Positions 1 to 7,782 of a DNA stretch of 54,280 bases are shown here, in pieces. The stretch's first letter is position 1; each line of letters begins with the position of its first letter. Both the position numbers and the translations under genes were made by a program. Source of the stretch: Roseibium denhamense (GTDB lineage: Bacteria; Pseudomonadota; Alphaproteobacteria; Rhizobiales; Stappiaceae); the NCBI RefSeq assembly GCF_009711415.1, contig NZ_SMLZ01000085.1, positions 1 to 54,280 on the forward strand, read 5' to 3'. The notes under the pieces are model-generated. The model made no database searches and had not been told where the DNA came from. It worked only from the letters and a program-made list of their open reading frames with translations.

Positions 1-554
1 CGGCCCGATTTGCACTTAAAAGGTGTCTGTCGGGTGGGGACGGTTTTCAGGATCAGCATCGTTCATTCGCCAAAGCAGGCCAGAAGCCGGTAAAAAATGG
101 CTTAGAGGGGCCAATCAAAGTGAACCAAAGGGAGAGTCCTTTGGCACGATATGCCGCCCGCAAGGATAAATCGGGCCGGCCCTTGCTGGAGCCGGAGCAA
201 GTGCGGGCAGGCGAACGGTTACGAGAAGACTATACGTTCGCGCAATTGACGCCGTCCCTGAGCCGCGGTTGGCAGACAGAGAGGATATCGGGCAGCGGGC
301 CACAGGCCGGGTCGGCCGACATGACGACAGACGTGATTGCGGCGCGCGCACGGGTGCAACGGATCCTGTCAAGCATGGAGCCGGTATTGGCATCTGTTGC
401 GGTTGATGTCTGCTGCCATCTCAAAGGACTGGAAGTCGTGGAGGCAGAGCGCGACTGGCCGTCCAGATCCGCCAGATTGTTGCTGCAGGTCGCCTTGAGC
501 TCGCTAGCAACGCGTTATGGGGAACGCGTTCAAGGGCCACCCGGCAAAGGCTGA
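1..554 (+). CDS. DUF6456 domain protein, 5' end missing
   Basis: The reading frame beginning at base 3 is open from the window edge to the TGA at 552-554, so this is the C-terminal part of a longer gene. The GTG at 120 is probably internal: the residues before it (QHRSFAKAGQ and following) read on smoothly into the conserved part. The stretch ESPLARYAARKDKSGRPLL followed by EQVRAGERLREDYTFAQL is typical of DUF6456, an alphaproteobacterial domain that in full-length members follows a helix-turn-helix-like N-terminus. Its function is unknown; a DNA-binding role is only inference. It converges with sufE. Confidence 0.75.
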   Translation, partial: ARFALKRCLSGGDGFQDQHRSFAKAGQKPVKNGLEGPIKVNQRESPLARYAARKDKSGRPLLEPEQVRAGERLREDYTFAQLTPSLSRGWQTERISGSGPQAGSADMTTDVIAARARVQRILSSMEPVLASVAVDVCCHLKGLEVVEAERDWPSRSARLLLQVALSSLATRYGERVQGPPGKG

Positions 555-663
555 AGCTCGCGCAACCCCTATAGGGATAACGTTGAGATCACAACCGACC
601 CCGTATGCGCCAGGGTCGCTGCTTTCAGCAGTCTTTGGGGATCCATTGGTGCGGGCGCCCTGC

Positions 664-1095
664 TCAGGCGGCAGCGAGGGCCGCCTCCGCGTCCGTGCGG
701 ATTCTACCGACCATTGACTTGAGGCCATTTGAGCGTTGTGGCGTCAGGTGCTCTTGAAGACCAAGCTTGTTAAAGACCGCATCGACATCCGTCTCCAGGA
801 TCTCATTTGCCGGCCGGCCGCTGAAAAGTGCGGTCACGACGGCGACGAGGCCCTGCACGATCAGCGCGTCGCTGTCGCCGCGAAAAGTCATCACGGGTTT
901 GCCGCCCGCTGGCGTGTCAACAGACGTAATCAGCCAAACCTGCGAGACACAGCCGCGGACCTTGTTCAACTCGGTCTTTTCCGCGTCATCGAGGCCCGGA
1001 AGCTCTTTTCCCAGATCGATCAGATATTTGTAGCGATCTTCCCAGTCGTCCAGGAAGTCGAACGTTTCTACAATGTCATCGAATGAAGTTGCCAT
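664..1095 (-). CDS. sufE: SufE family cysteine desulfuration protein
   Basis: SufE accepts persulfide sulfur from the cysteine desulfurase SufS and passes it to the SufBCD scaffold for Fe-S cluster assembly in the cytoplasm. The protein is about 143 aa, the usual SufE length, and has the acceptor cysteine in RGCVSQVW and the downstream GRPANEIL region. I place the start at the ATG at 1095 (MATSFDDIVETF), where family similarity begins; an ATG at 1122 would add nine residues. The other suf genes are not in the window. A hairpin with a T-tract lies between it and the upstream DUF5330 gene, so it is probably transcribed separately. Confidence 0.9.
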   Translation of the reverse strand: MATSFDDIVETFDFLDDWEDRYKYLIDLGKELPGLDDAEKTELNKVRGCVSQVWLITSVDTPAGGKPVMTFRGDSDALIVQGLVAVVTALFSGRPANEILETDVDAVFNKLGLQEHLTPQRSNGLKSMVGRIRTDAEAALAAA

Positions 1096-1179
1096 ATCGC
1101 CGGTCTTATTGTGTCGCCTCATGCCTCATATAGCCGGAAGCTGGCAACTTGCAATCTGGTTGTGGGAAATTGGGCAACA

Positions 1180-1225
1180 ATAAAAATACGCCGCAGATGG
1201 AATGGGCAGCTATCCATCTGCGGCG
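1180..1225 (-). terminator. Rho-independent terminator of the DUF5330 gene
   Basis: A perfect 13-bp inverted repeat (1189-1201 with 1213-1225, 11-nt loop) is followed in the minus direction by TATTTTTATT (1188-1179). Position and T-tract fit termination of the DUF5330 transcript ahead of sufE. Confidence 0.75.
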
Positions 1226-1236
1226 CAGCGGACGAA

Positions 1237-1286
1237 CCGCTGAAGTGAAGCCGTCTTTGCGATGTGCGTTCACATCGCTTCAGCGG
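1237..1286. other. Nested inverted repeat in the DUF5330 3' region
   Basis: An outer 9-bp repeat, CCGCTGAAG (1237-1245) with CTTCAGCGG (1278-1286), encloses a perfect 8-bp hairpin, GCGATGTG (1259-1266) with CACATCGC (1271-1278), with a 4-nt loop. The two share base 1278. It lies just ahead of the terminator hairpin in the DUF5330 transcript. It may be a stable 3' UTR structure or a processed RNA; nothing shows which. Confidence 0.5.
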
Positions 1287-1341
1287 GGGCGCAAATGCCG
1301 TTTCCATCCGGAGGTCGATGGATGGATCCGGCAAGACCCAC

Positions 1342-1797
1342 TCAGGAGCTGGTTCCCAAGCGGGGTTTGGGCCGTGGTACCGGCCCAAAGGTCGTCTCTT
1401 CTGAGGAGACTTTTGTTTGAGTTTCGCTGTGCGTATCTTCGTTCGCAGCAAACATATCGGCCGTTGGGAGAACATTAGTCGACCCGGTTACGATCTCGGG
1501 AGCGTCCCCTGGAGGGGCCAGCTGGTCGTCCAGAAATTCGTAAACGATGCGCGCCCCATCGCGCGCCCGGCTTCCGATAACATTCAGTGCGGAGCCGCCA
1601 GCCTCGCAAGCTGATGGATTACGGTCACAAAATGATCCGATATCAGAAACAGTGGCCTGAGCTGCCAGGAACGCCGAGACAGGGTCAACCTGCTCTACAG
1701 GTTCGCTGGCCTTGTCAGAGCCAAGCGGTATCAGGACCAAAACAAGTGTCAACCAGAAGGCTGTCCGGAGAAGAAAGAACATAACGCTGCTACCCAT
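1342..1797 (-). CDS. DUF5330 domain protein, membrane-anchored or exported
   Basis: This 151-aa protein matches the DUF5330 family of Hyphomicrobiales, whose function is unknown. The N-terminus (FFLLRTAFWLTLVLVLIPLG) is one hydrophobic segment, acting as an uncleaved anchor or signal. Two cysteines in CDRNPSACEAGG are followed by RARDGARIVYEFLDDQL, the recognisable core. The C-terminal third is low-complexity and ends in a basic proline-rich stretch (PVPRPKPRLG). It is monocistronic, with a terminator behind it and a 312-bp divergent region ahead. Identification rests on the N-terminal pattern and the cysteine core. Confidence 0.75.
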   Translation of the reverse strand: MGSSVMFFLLRTAFWLTLVLVLIPLGSDKASEPVEQVDPVSAFLAAQATVSDIGSFCDRNPSACEAGGSALNVIGSRARDGARIVYEFLDDQLAPPGDAPEIVTGSTNVLPTADMFAANEDTHSETQTKVSSEETTFGPVPRPKPRLGTSS

Positions 1798-2109
1798 AGT
1801 ATGTTCAGGCTGTGCCGGTTCTTTCTTCGAGAACCAGCTGTTATGAACTCACACTAACAAACACATCAGAACGCCCGGTTGAGTCAGAAAGTCCAATTTT
1901 CATAAAATAAAACATGCATTTAAGGCGAATTTTCTGAGAGATTGATTCAAATTTTATCTAGTTTCCACTAACTGTCTGGCTGTATTGGATTTTCCGCTTT
2001 TTTACGCCAAAGGCCAGTTATCCTTTATCGTTCCTTAAGTGGTCGCGCAGACAATAGTGTCGAGTAGTAACCGGGCAATCTGTCCGGACGGGTCTCGTGT
2101 GAGTGTTAA
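1798..2109. promoter_or_regulatory. Divergent AT-rich promoter region
   Basis: These 312 bp separate DUF5330 (minus) from the kinase-like gene (plus) and hold no credible gene. An inverted repeat GGTTCT-N7-AGAACC lies at 1817-1835, 20 bp upstream of the DUF5330 ATG, and could be an operator. TTAA-N7-TTTC at 1920-1934 is an imperfect CtrA-like match. The centre (about 1890-2000) is clearly AT-rich. No strong Shine-Dalgarno precedes the GTG at 2110. Confidence 0.5.
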
Positions 2110-3831
2110 GTGCGTAACCTACTGAAAAATTTGAGAAGTTTTTGTGGTGTCTGGGTCGATTGGTCTGACGGACTGATTCATCCCGATGCTGCAGGTGATC
2201 CTTTTCTGGCTCCTTTGCACCGATCTTTTTTTCTGAGCTGTTTTGGATGTGGCGCAGTTGCGCTTCTTGTTCTGCCTCTGCACCTTGCGCTTGCCGGAGC
2301 GCCACATGTGACTGCGCTGTTGGCTATGGCTTGGATGTTCTGTCAGTGGCCTCTTGCGCTTTATCTTTCCCGGACAGGGTGCCTTGACCGGGCAATCGGA
2401 TTGTCCGGCATCCTTTTTGCCGTATTTCTGGGCGCGATCTGCTTTTTGACGGGCGGGCTCCAGTCGTTTGCCATTATGTGGCTTGTTCTTCCGCCCATTG
2501 AAGCCGCATTCGCCGGGCGCAGGACCACCGCGGCGACCGTAACCGGCGTTGCGGCTGCCATTCTGACCGGGTTGGCGATATTGGCTCCAATTGCCCCTAT
2601 AGTTGGCCCGGTGCCGCCGTTTGCTCAGGCTGTAACCGTTTTTGCGGCAGTCGTATATGCCGGCGTTCTTGCGTTGCGGATCGCTTCGGACCGCCAAACG
2701 GCTCGGGAACTTGTGGCTTGGTCAAATCGCAAATTTGAAACGCTGAGCACCCTTGGCTCTGATGTCGTTGGGGAACTCTCAGACGGTGGCAAGGTTCAAG
2801 TACTGGGCGGACCGGCGGCGGAGATTTTCGGTGCGGCTCCTGCAAGAGCCGGGTCGGACTGGCTGTTCCATCGGGTACATGTTGCAGATCGTCCTCTGTT
2901 TCTCACGCAGTATTCCAATGTCCGGGAAACCGGCAATCCGGTATCTTTTTGTTTGCGCATCCGCACGGGAGAGGAACTTCCGGGAGAAGCGGGGCAGGCG
3001 ACCCATCAGAGCATGCAGGTGCGCTTAAGTGCGGATCCGGGTTTGAAGCCGGGCAATGGCGGATCAAGGGACTTTCCCGTCCTTATAGCGCTCAGGATTT
3101 CAGAGGCAGATGCAGAGCCCTTGGCCGAGCAAAACCAGGCCGGCGAAAAGTCAGTAACGTCAGATCTCATGCAGCTGCTTGCGCAGCGCCATTGGGACGC
3201 TCTTTCAAGGGTTGAGCAAGTGCATGCGTCGCATCGGTCTCCAGCTAATGGCGACCTCGATGCTGCCATTGTGGCCGCCAGAGCAACCTTGCAAGATTTC
3301 CAGGGCGTTTTGAGTGACCATGCCGTTCCTAAAGGTGCTCCCCCGGCTGCCATGCGCCAGGTCCGTTTGGCAGACGTCTCGGAGCGTATCTGTTCTATGC
3401 TCGCACCCGCGGCTGAAAAGGCAGGTGTCACGCTCCAGCCGGAAGGCCTTGAGGGACTGCCTGAAATCTCCGCCGATGGCGGCCTGTTGCGGCAAGCCAT
3501 GTGCGTTTTGGTCTTCACAATGATCGAAACCGCAGAACGGGACGCCCAAGTCAGCATTCATGCATCCCGTCTGGGCGCGCGGGTGGAGGTCAAGCTAAGC
3601 GTGAGCCAGCCGAATGCGGCGCTCAAATGGAGCTGCTGGCCGTCAGACGCCGTGGTCAACAAAGCCGGTTTGCAGCTGAAGCAGGCGGGGGCGGATCTTA
3701 GGATCGACCGGACACTCGGATCCGGAGACCGGATTATCATCAGTTTTCCGGTTCATCTTCCAACGGCCATGCTGGCCGATGGCTCTGAACTGAAGAGCAC
3801 TGTCCAGTCACCAATTCAGAAAGCAGGATAA
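2110..3831 (+). CDS. Degenerate membrane sensor histidine kinase (probable pseudokinase)
   Basis: This 573-aa protein has a hydrophobic N-terminal half with about six membrane segments (roughly residues 35-190), then a PAS-like region (about 205-310) and a C-terminal region with the layout of a kinase core. The phospho-accepting H-box is absent: where HELRTPL would be expected there is a helical stretch around QRHWDALSRVEQVHASHR. The ATPase-like part keeps a final ISFPVHLP strand and a faint N-box position (LLRQAMCVLVFTMIETAE) but lacks the Asn and the DxGxG and GxG boxes. The start is GTG. It is followed 8 bp later by a peptidoglycan-binding protein and then DUF1491, so it probably heads that operon. 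A signalling scaffold or a decayed kinase are both possible. Confidence 0.65.
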   Translation: MRNLLKNLRSFCGVWVDWSDGLIHPDAAGDPFLAPLHRSFFLSCFGCGAVALLVLPLHLALAGAPHVTALLAMAWMFCQWPLALYLSRTGCLDRAIGLSGILFAVFLGAICFLTGGLQSFAIMWLVLPPIEAAFAGRRTTAATVTGVAAAILTGLAILAPIAPIVGPVPPFAQAVTVFAAVVYAGVLALRIASDRQTARELVAWSNRKFETLSTLGSDVVGELSDGGKVQVLGGPAAEIFGAAPARAGSDWLFHRVHVADRPLFLTQYSNVRETGNPVSFCLRIRTGEELPGEAGQATHQSMQVRLSADPGLKPGNGGSRDFPVLIALRISEADAEPLAEQNQAGEKSVTSDLMQLLAQRHWDALSRVEQVHASHRSPANGDLDAAIVAARATLQDFQGVLSDHAVPKGAPPAAMRQVRLADVSERICSMLAPAAEKAGVTLQPEGLEGLPEISADGGLLRQAMCVLVFTMIETAERDAQVSIHASRLGARVEVKLSVSQPNAALKWSCWPSDAVVNKAGLQLKQAGADLRIDRTLGSGDRIIISFPVHLPTAMLADGSELKSTVQSPIQKAG

Positions 3832-3839
3832 TCGGCGTA

Positions 3840-4589
3840 GTGGCTCGCAGAAGCAAAAAGGCAATACAGCCGAAACAGGCTGATGGCATGATGGGACGGG
3901 CCGGAACGGCGGCGCGTGACAATCCGGTTGCGGCCGGTGGAACCGTGGTGATGGGTTTAACCGCTTGTCTGATCATCGCCAACGCGATTGGACTTCAGCC
4001 CGGACGTCATCCAGCGCCATTGTTTGTGACCAGAGACCGTCTGGACGCCGCTGCCGTACCTGAACCATCTGACCGGGTGATGCAGCCGGAGATCCAGGAA
4101 ATCTCAACGCTGGTTCTGGATGTTCAAATCGCACTTCGCAAGCTTAGCCTCTATGAGGGGCCGTTGGATGGGGTGCGCGGTCCGGCAACGGAGCGCGCTG
4201 TCCGTGCGTTTGAGCGCAAGGCAGGGCAAATCGAAACCGGAAAGGTAACCGAGGCGCTGCTGGCACTGATCCTGATGCATCGTGATGTTCCCGCCGAAGC
4301 AGATGTACCGGTTCCCAGGTCAAAACCAAGTGTATCGGGAACTGCTGCCGCTGTAACCACCCGGGAAAGCAACGCTCCGGTCGATACCGATCCGCGGCTG
4401 AAACAGATACAGATGGTTCTTGCTGATCTCGGTTATGGTCCCTTGGACGTTGATGGTGTGATGGGCGCAAACACGGCGGCAGCCATCAAGCGGTTTGAAT
4501 TTGACAGGGGGCTGCCGCTGACTGGAGCGCCCGGGGCAAAAACAATCGAGCGGCTCGAGATGGTCAGCGGCCAAAGAATTACAAATTGA
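3840..4589 (+). CDS. Membrane-anchored protein with two peptidoglycan-binding domains
   Basis: This 249-aa protein has a basic N-terminus (RRSKKAIQPKQ), one membrane segment at about residues 38-52, and two PG_binding_1 domains: one around 80-140 (LRKLSLYEGPLDGVRGPATERAVRAF, in part) and one around 185-245 (DLGYGPLDVDGVMGANTAAA). Such domains bind peptidoglycan non-covalently in the periplasm, so it probably tethers the inner membrane to the wall. No catalytic domain is present. The GTG start lies 8 bp after the kinase-like gene, indicating co-transcription. Confidence 0.8.
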   Translation: MARRSKKAIQPKQADGMMGRAGTAARDNPVAAGGTVVMGLTACLIIANAIGLQPGRHPAPLFVTRDRLDAAAVPEPSDRVMQPEIQEISTLVLDVQIALRKLSLYEGPLDGVRGPATERAVRAFERKAGQIETGKVTEALLALILMHRDVPAEADVPVPRSKPSVSGTAAAVTTRESNAPVDTDPRLKQIQMVLADLGYGPLDVDGVMGANTAAAIKRFEFDRGLPLTGAPGAKTIERLEMVSGQRITN

Positions 4590-4654
4590 TGGTTCGTGAA
4601 AAGAGTTAAAGTAACCGGCGCAGAAACAGAGCCAGACGGCAACAACCGGGTGTC

Positions 4655-5035
4655 ATGATGCGGGTTACATCAGATTTGTATGCAAGTGCATTGGTCCGCT
4701 GCATTTTCACAGAGGGTGGGTTTGCCGCAGTTTCAAAACGCGGTGCCCCGGAAGCGGGAGCCGTGTTCGTCCTGGTGGACCGCCTGGATGGAAGTTTTGA
4801 TTTTTATGGTCCTGCACCGCAGGCAATGTTTACCGCGCCGGTCGATGGACGGCTCTTTGAACCGCTACTTTCCAAAGCTGACCGGGAGCAGGTTGATGAC
4901 CGGTTGGGCCGTGAATCACGAATAGACCCGGACTATTGGGTGATTGAGGTTGAAGCGCGCGACGGGCGTATCGATTTGCCCTTGGCAGAGGACGAGGCGC
5001 CGGAAAACCCTGCAGACCGGTACTTCAAACTCTAG
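4655..5035 (+). CDS. DUF1491 family protein
   Basis: This 126-aa cytoplasmic protein matches the small alphaproteobacterial DUF1491 family throughout: an N-terminal region ASALVRCIFTEGGFAAV, the core RGAPEAGAVFVLVDRLDG, and GPAPQAMF, followed by an acidic C-terminal half with DYWVIEVE. The function is unknown. It starts with two consecutive ATGs (4655 or 4658). It is third in the kinase-like / peptidoglycan-binding / DUF1491 group, 65 bp behind the previous gene, and ends convergently with DUF2336. Confidence 0.85.
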   Translation: MMRVTSDLYASALVRCIFTEGGFAAVSKRGAPEAGAVFVLVDRLDGSFDFYGPAPQAMFTAPVDGRLFEPLLSKADREQVDDRLGRESRIDPDYWVIEVEARDGRIDLPLAEDEAPENPADRYFKL

Positions 5036-5113
5036 GGATTGTGGACCGCGCAGCAAGCCACAGTCACCGTTTTCGAGGATTAGCCCAAGAAAGAGCAGCG
5101 TGCGAAACCGGCA

Positions 5114-6265
5114 TCAGGCGGTCTTTTGAACGGAACCTGCGCCCATGGACGGCCGGTCTCTCCGGTCGGCCTGCTGGCTGCGCGAGCGCTTCGATTCCTG
5201 ATACTGATGGACGCTTCTAGCACTGCCGTTGTTGGCATCATGTGGCTGCATGCTCCAACGGCCCACGAGTATTTCAGCAGCACCGGCGCTCAGGTTCCGG
5301 TGAAACCGAAGCAACAGCCGGATTTCATTCAAGGATAGGTGTTCGCCCAGCATGCGGATCAAAATCGTGGTTGTCCGGTTCCTGTCCATTCTCAGCGCTT
5401 TCAGCGCAACCGTCAGTCCGTCGGATTGGTCGATGTGGAGAAGCATGTCTGTCACGGTCTGAGGAAGGCTCAAACCTTGGGCCATGTAATCTGAAACCCG
5501 TCTGTAGTTTTGCACCATTGCGGCTTTGAGGATCGCGCCTTGCAGGCGCAATTGAGCTGTGTTGAGGCTTTGGCGGCGCGGAAGCGGCGGTGTCTGTGCC
5601 GTGCGAATGAGGCTTGCGGTTTCAGCTGCCGCTATGGCCTTGGCCTTCAAGGAGGGTGGCAAGTGCAAAAACTGCCCGATCAGACCATCGGAATCCAGTG
5701 CGTCCCGTCCTGCCATTTCAAGGCCAAGCGATTTCACGATTTCGCTCCGCCTGGTCAGCAGCGCCTTTTGGGTTGGGCTCAAGGTAATGTCGTCGCGCTC
5801 CAGCAGGATCCGGATGGTTCCCGGGCCTCCAGTCTTGCAGAGCGCTGTGATCACCGAATCGGTCAACGAGGTCCTGTTCGCAATTGCCTTTCCCAAAGCA
5901 TCATCCGCGGTTTCAGCACGGGCTGCCAAAAGATCCACAGAAAGGTCCGGGCTGTATCGAAGTGCCGGATAGGCAGTTAAAGGGTCTTCGTCTGCCGCTA
6001 GAGCATTCAGTACTTCTGCGGGGGTGTAGGCATAGCGGGTCAAAAGCGATGCAATTCGCCTTCGGTCTTCCAGCGGTGTCTTGACAATCAGGTTGCATGC
6101 CAGTTCGGAAAAAACTTTTGTCTCTTCAGTGGTGTACCCGGATTTGCTCACGAAAAGCTCTACAGCCGGCAACAGCACATTCAGGGCTGTCTTGCTTTCG
6201 TTGAGCTCTGGTCTTGTTGCGGAAGAATAGGGCAAGAGCTGATCAGGGTTCTGGGTTTGGCGCAT
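5114..6265 (-). CDS. DUF2336 family protein
   Basis: A 383-aa, mostly alpha-helical soluble protein with HEAT-like repeats, resembling the DUF2336 family common in Alphaproteobacteria. Typical elements are EETKVFSELACNLI, DPLTAYPALRYSPDLS with DLLAARAE following, and a repeat-like second half (MVQNYRRVSDYMAQGLSLPQ, in part). The last 45 residues are polar, rich in Arg, Ser and Gln, and probably disordered. No catalytic motif is visible and the function is unknown. It stands alone, divergent from the small protein gene at 6456. Confidence 0.8.
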   Translation of the reverse strand: MRQTQNPDQLLPYSSATRPELNESKTALNVLLPAVELFVSKSGYTTEETKVFSELACNLIVKTPLEDRRRIASLLTRYAYTPAEVLNALAADEDPLTAYPALRYSPDLSVDLLAARAETADDALGKAIANRTSLTDSVITALCKTGGPGTIRILLERDDITLSPTQKALLTRRSEIVKSLGLEMAGRDALDSDGLIGQFLHLPPSLKAKAIAAAETASLIRTAQTPPLPRRQSLNTAQLRLQGAILKAAMVQNYRRVSDYMAQGLSLPQTVTDMLLHIDQSDGLTVALKALRMDRNRTTTILIRMLGEHLSLNEIRLLLRFHRNLSAGAAEILVGRWSMQPHDANNGSARSVHQYQESKRSRSQQADRRDRPSMGAGSVQKTA

Positions 6266-6455
6266 GACACTCGGTGACTAAAACAGATGAGCGGGCCGCC
6301 GAAAAAGACGGTTTCCATCAAATTGCGCTAAAATCGTTAGGATCCCATTAACCCTGACATTCACTTAATAGAACTTCAGAATGTAATGCGTCGCCCGTTT
6401 GACCGACCCCGCCTGGTAATACTGCCGTGCGGCTCGGGAACCGAAGGAGGAGACG

Positions 6456-6665
6456 ATGGGCACCTTGTTGGATTTCACGTCCGCACAAAGGCCCGCTGCG
6501 CGTGTGGGCCATCGTACTAGCATCAACCGCTCGGCCACGGCGGCAGCATCTGGCGAAGTTATCCTCTTTCCAGGTGTCCGTTACGAGCATCATCAGCTTG
6601 ATCTTGCCGCGCGAATCGCGACCATCGGTAAGGCTGCTGGACCAACAGGCTCCGACAAGGACTGA
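6456..6665 (+). CDS. Conserved small protein with an FPGVRYE motif
   Basis: This 69-aa ORF has a strong Shine-Dalgarno (AAGGAGG, five bases before ATG). The start MGTLLDFTSAQ and the motif GEVILFPGVRYEHH recall a short uncharacterised protein seen in Hyphomicrobiales, usually with a disordered basic middle and one beta segment. There is no signal peptide or membrane segment. It lies 59 bp upstream of a lipoprotein gene on the same strand and may share its transcript. The function is unknown; the RBS and motif are the evidence that it is real. Confidence 0.65.
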   Translation: MGTLLDFTSAQRPAARVGHRTSINRSATAAASGEVILFPGVRYEHHQLDLAARIATIGKAAGPTGSDKD

Positions 6666-6724
6666 CGGTTCAAGCCTCTCCAGCCGCAGTTCAGTCTGAA
6701 GACCTTCGTTTGGAGAAACGCCCC

Positions 6725-7588
6725 ATGGGCCGCCGGCAGGCAAAGAACCCGGACAGCTTCGGGTCACGCTGGAAAACAGCGGACATCAAGCGCTTTATGG
6801 CGCTTGCCTGTGGTGTGACAATCGCCGCCGGGCTTTCTGCATGCGTTCGGCCAACCGGCGACTTCGATCGTGCAAGACCCTCGGTGATCCATGACAAGTT
6901 CATGCCGGCAACCGGGGAGCAAGCCGCCCGCTTGCGCGGCGATCCGGTTTCAAAATTCAATTACACCAATGATGAAAAACTGCTGCGTGACCGCGGCTGG
7001 ACGCTGATCCGCCCGCCCTGGACGAAAGACTGGATCGGCGGGACGATGGTGGAGCTGGCCCGGACCCGCGTCCTGCCCGAAACCGAGGGCCGCGTTCCGG
7101 TCGACCTCTATTATCTCTACCTTCGATCCGACAAGTTCAAATCATCGGATGCGCGGTATGACAAGATCGCGTCGGATGCCACCGGCGATGCGGATTTGGT
7201 GCTGCCGTTCTGTGAAGTCGCCTTGCGTGTCCGGAAGGCTGATGATGAGCGTCTGCGCGTACTGGATACAAAACAGCTGACCACCGAAGAAATGTACGAA
7301 GGGGCCAAAGCGCGGGTCTGGGAAAACCGGGTCATGACCAAATGGGTTGGGCAGGCATTGCGGTTCCGGATCACCGCCTACAAGAAGGCCCTGGACAGTC
7401 TCGAAGTAGAAACCCCAAGCCAGGACCGCTTGTGGAAGGTCAACCAGGCTATCCGTCAGCTCGAGGGGCAAGTGCAGTTGGCAGAAGCCGGTTGCGATAG
7501 CAGCGGGCTCTCCGCAGCCGACCCGCCTGTGCGCCGCTCACGCATCTTCAAGAGCTGGGGCACGGAACGGCCCCCGGTTCAAAAGTAG
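6725..7588 (+). CDS. Conserved lipoprotein of unknown function
   Basis: I prefer the ATG at 6725, which has GGAG nine bases upstream, over the TTG at 6710. The product has a long n-region, a hydrophobic segment and the lipobox LSAC, with the lipidated Cys near residue 40, so it should be an envelope lipoprotein of about 287 aa. The mature part contains tryptophan-rich GWTLIRPPWTKDWIGGT and a helical second half with FRITAYKKALDSLE. I recognise no known catalytic domain. It follows the small FPGVRYE protein and precedes a TPR-sulfotransferase by 194 bp. Confidence 0.7.
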   Translation: MGRRQAKNPDSFGSRWKTADIKRFMALACGVTIAAGLSACVRPTGDFDRARPSVIHDKFMPATGEQAARLRGDPVSKFNYTNDEKLLRDRGWTLIRPPWTKDWIGGTMVELARTRVLPETEGRVPVDLYYLYLRSDKFKSSDARYDKIASDATGDADLVLPFCEVALRVRKADDERLRVLDTKQLTTEEMYEGAKARVWENRVMTKWVGQALRFRITAYKKALDSLEVETPSQDRLWKVNQAIRQLEGQVQLAEAGCDSSGLSAADPPVRRSRIFKSWGTERPPVQK

Positions 7589-7618
7589 ACGGCCTTTTTC
7601 CAACTTGTTAGAAGCTAC

Positions 7619-7676
7619 CATCCGCGTTTGGACGGCACGGAGACTGATGCGTTCCGTCAAAATCCAAACACGGATG
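7619..7676. repeat. 14-bp imperfect inverted repeat
   Basis: The arm CATCCGCGTTTGGA (7619-7632) and its partner TCCAAACACGGATG (7663-7676) differ at one position and enclose 30 nt. It lies between the lipoprotein and TPR-sulfotransferase genes, with no T-tract behind it. It could be a leader hairpin of the next gene or a weak processing site. Confidence 0.4.
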
Positions 7677-7782
7677 ACCGGGGGTGCCACCGAAATGGTG
7701 TGGCGCTTTGAGTTGGAGACACTCTCCGGCTAGCGGCATTTTTCCTACCAAGGGTCTCAATTCAGGTATTGCGGAGAACTTC

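Noticed and set aside
1119..1478. Frames on both strands across the spacer between sufE and DUF5330
   Set aside because: They run through the terminator and nested hairpins, have no ribosome binding site, and look like no protein.
1817..1835. GGTTCT-N7-AGAACC considered as an SOS (LexA) box
   Set aside because: The alphaproteobacterial LexA box is a direct repeat GTTC-N7-GTTC; here the arms are inverted, so I keep it only as a possible operator.
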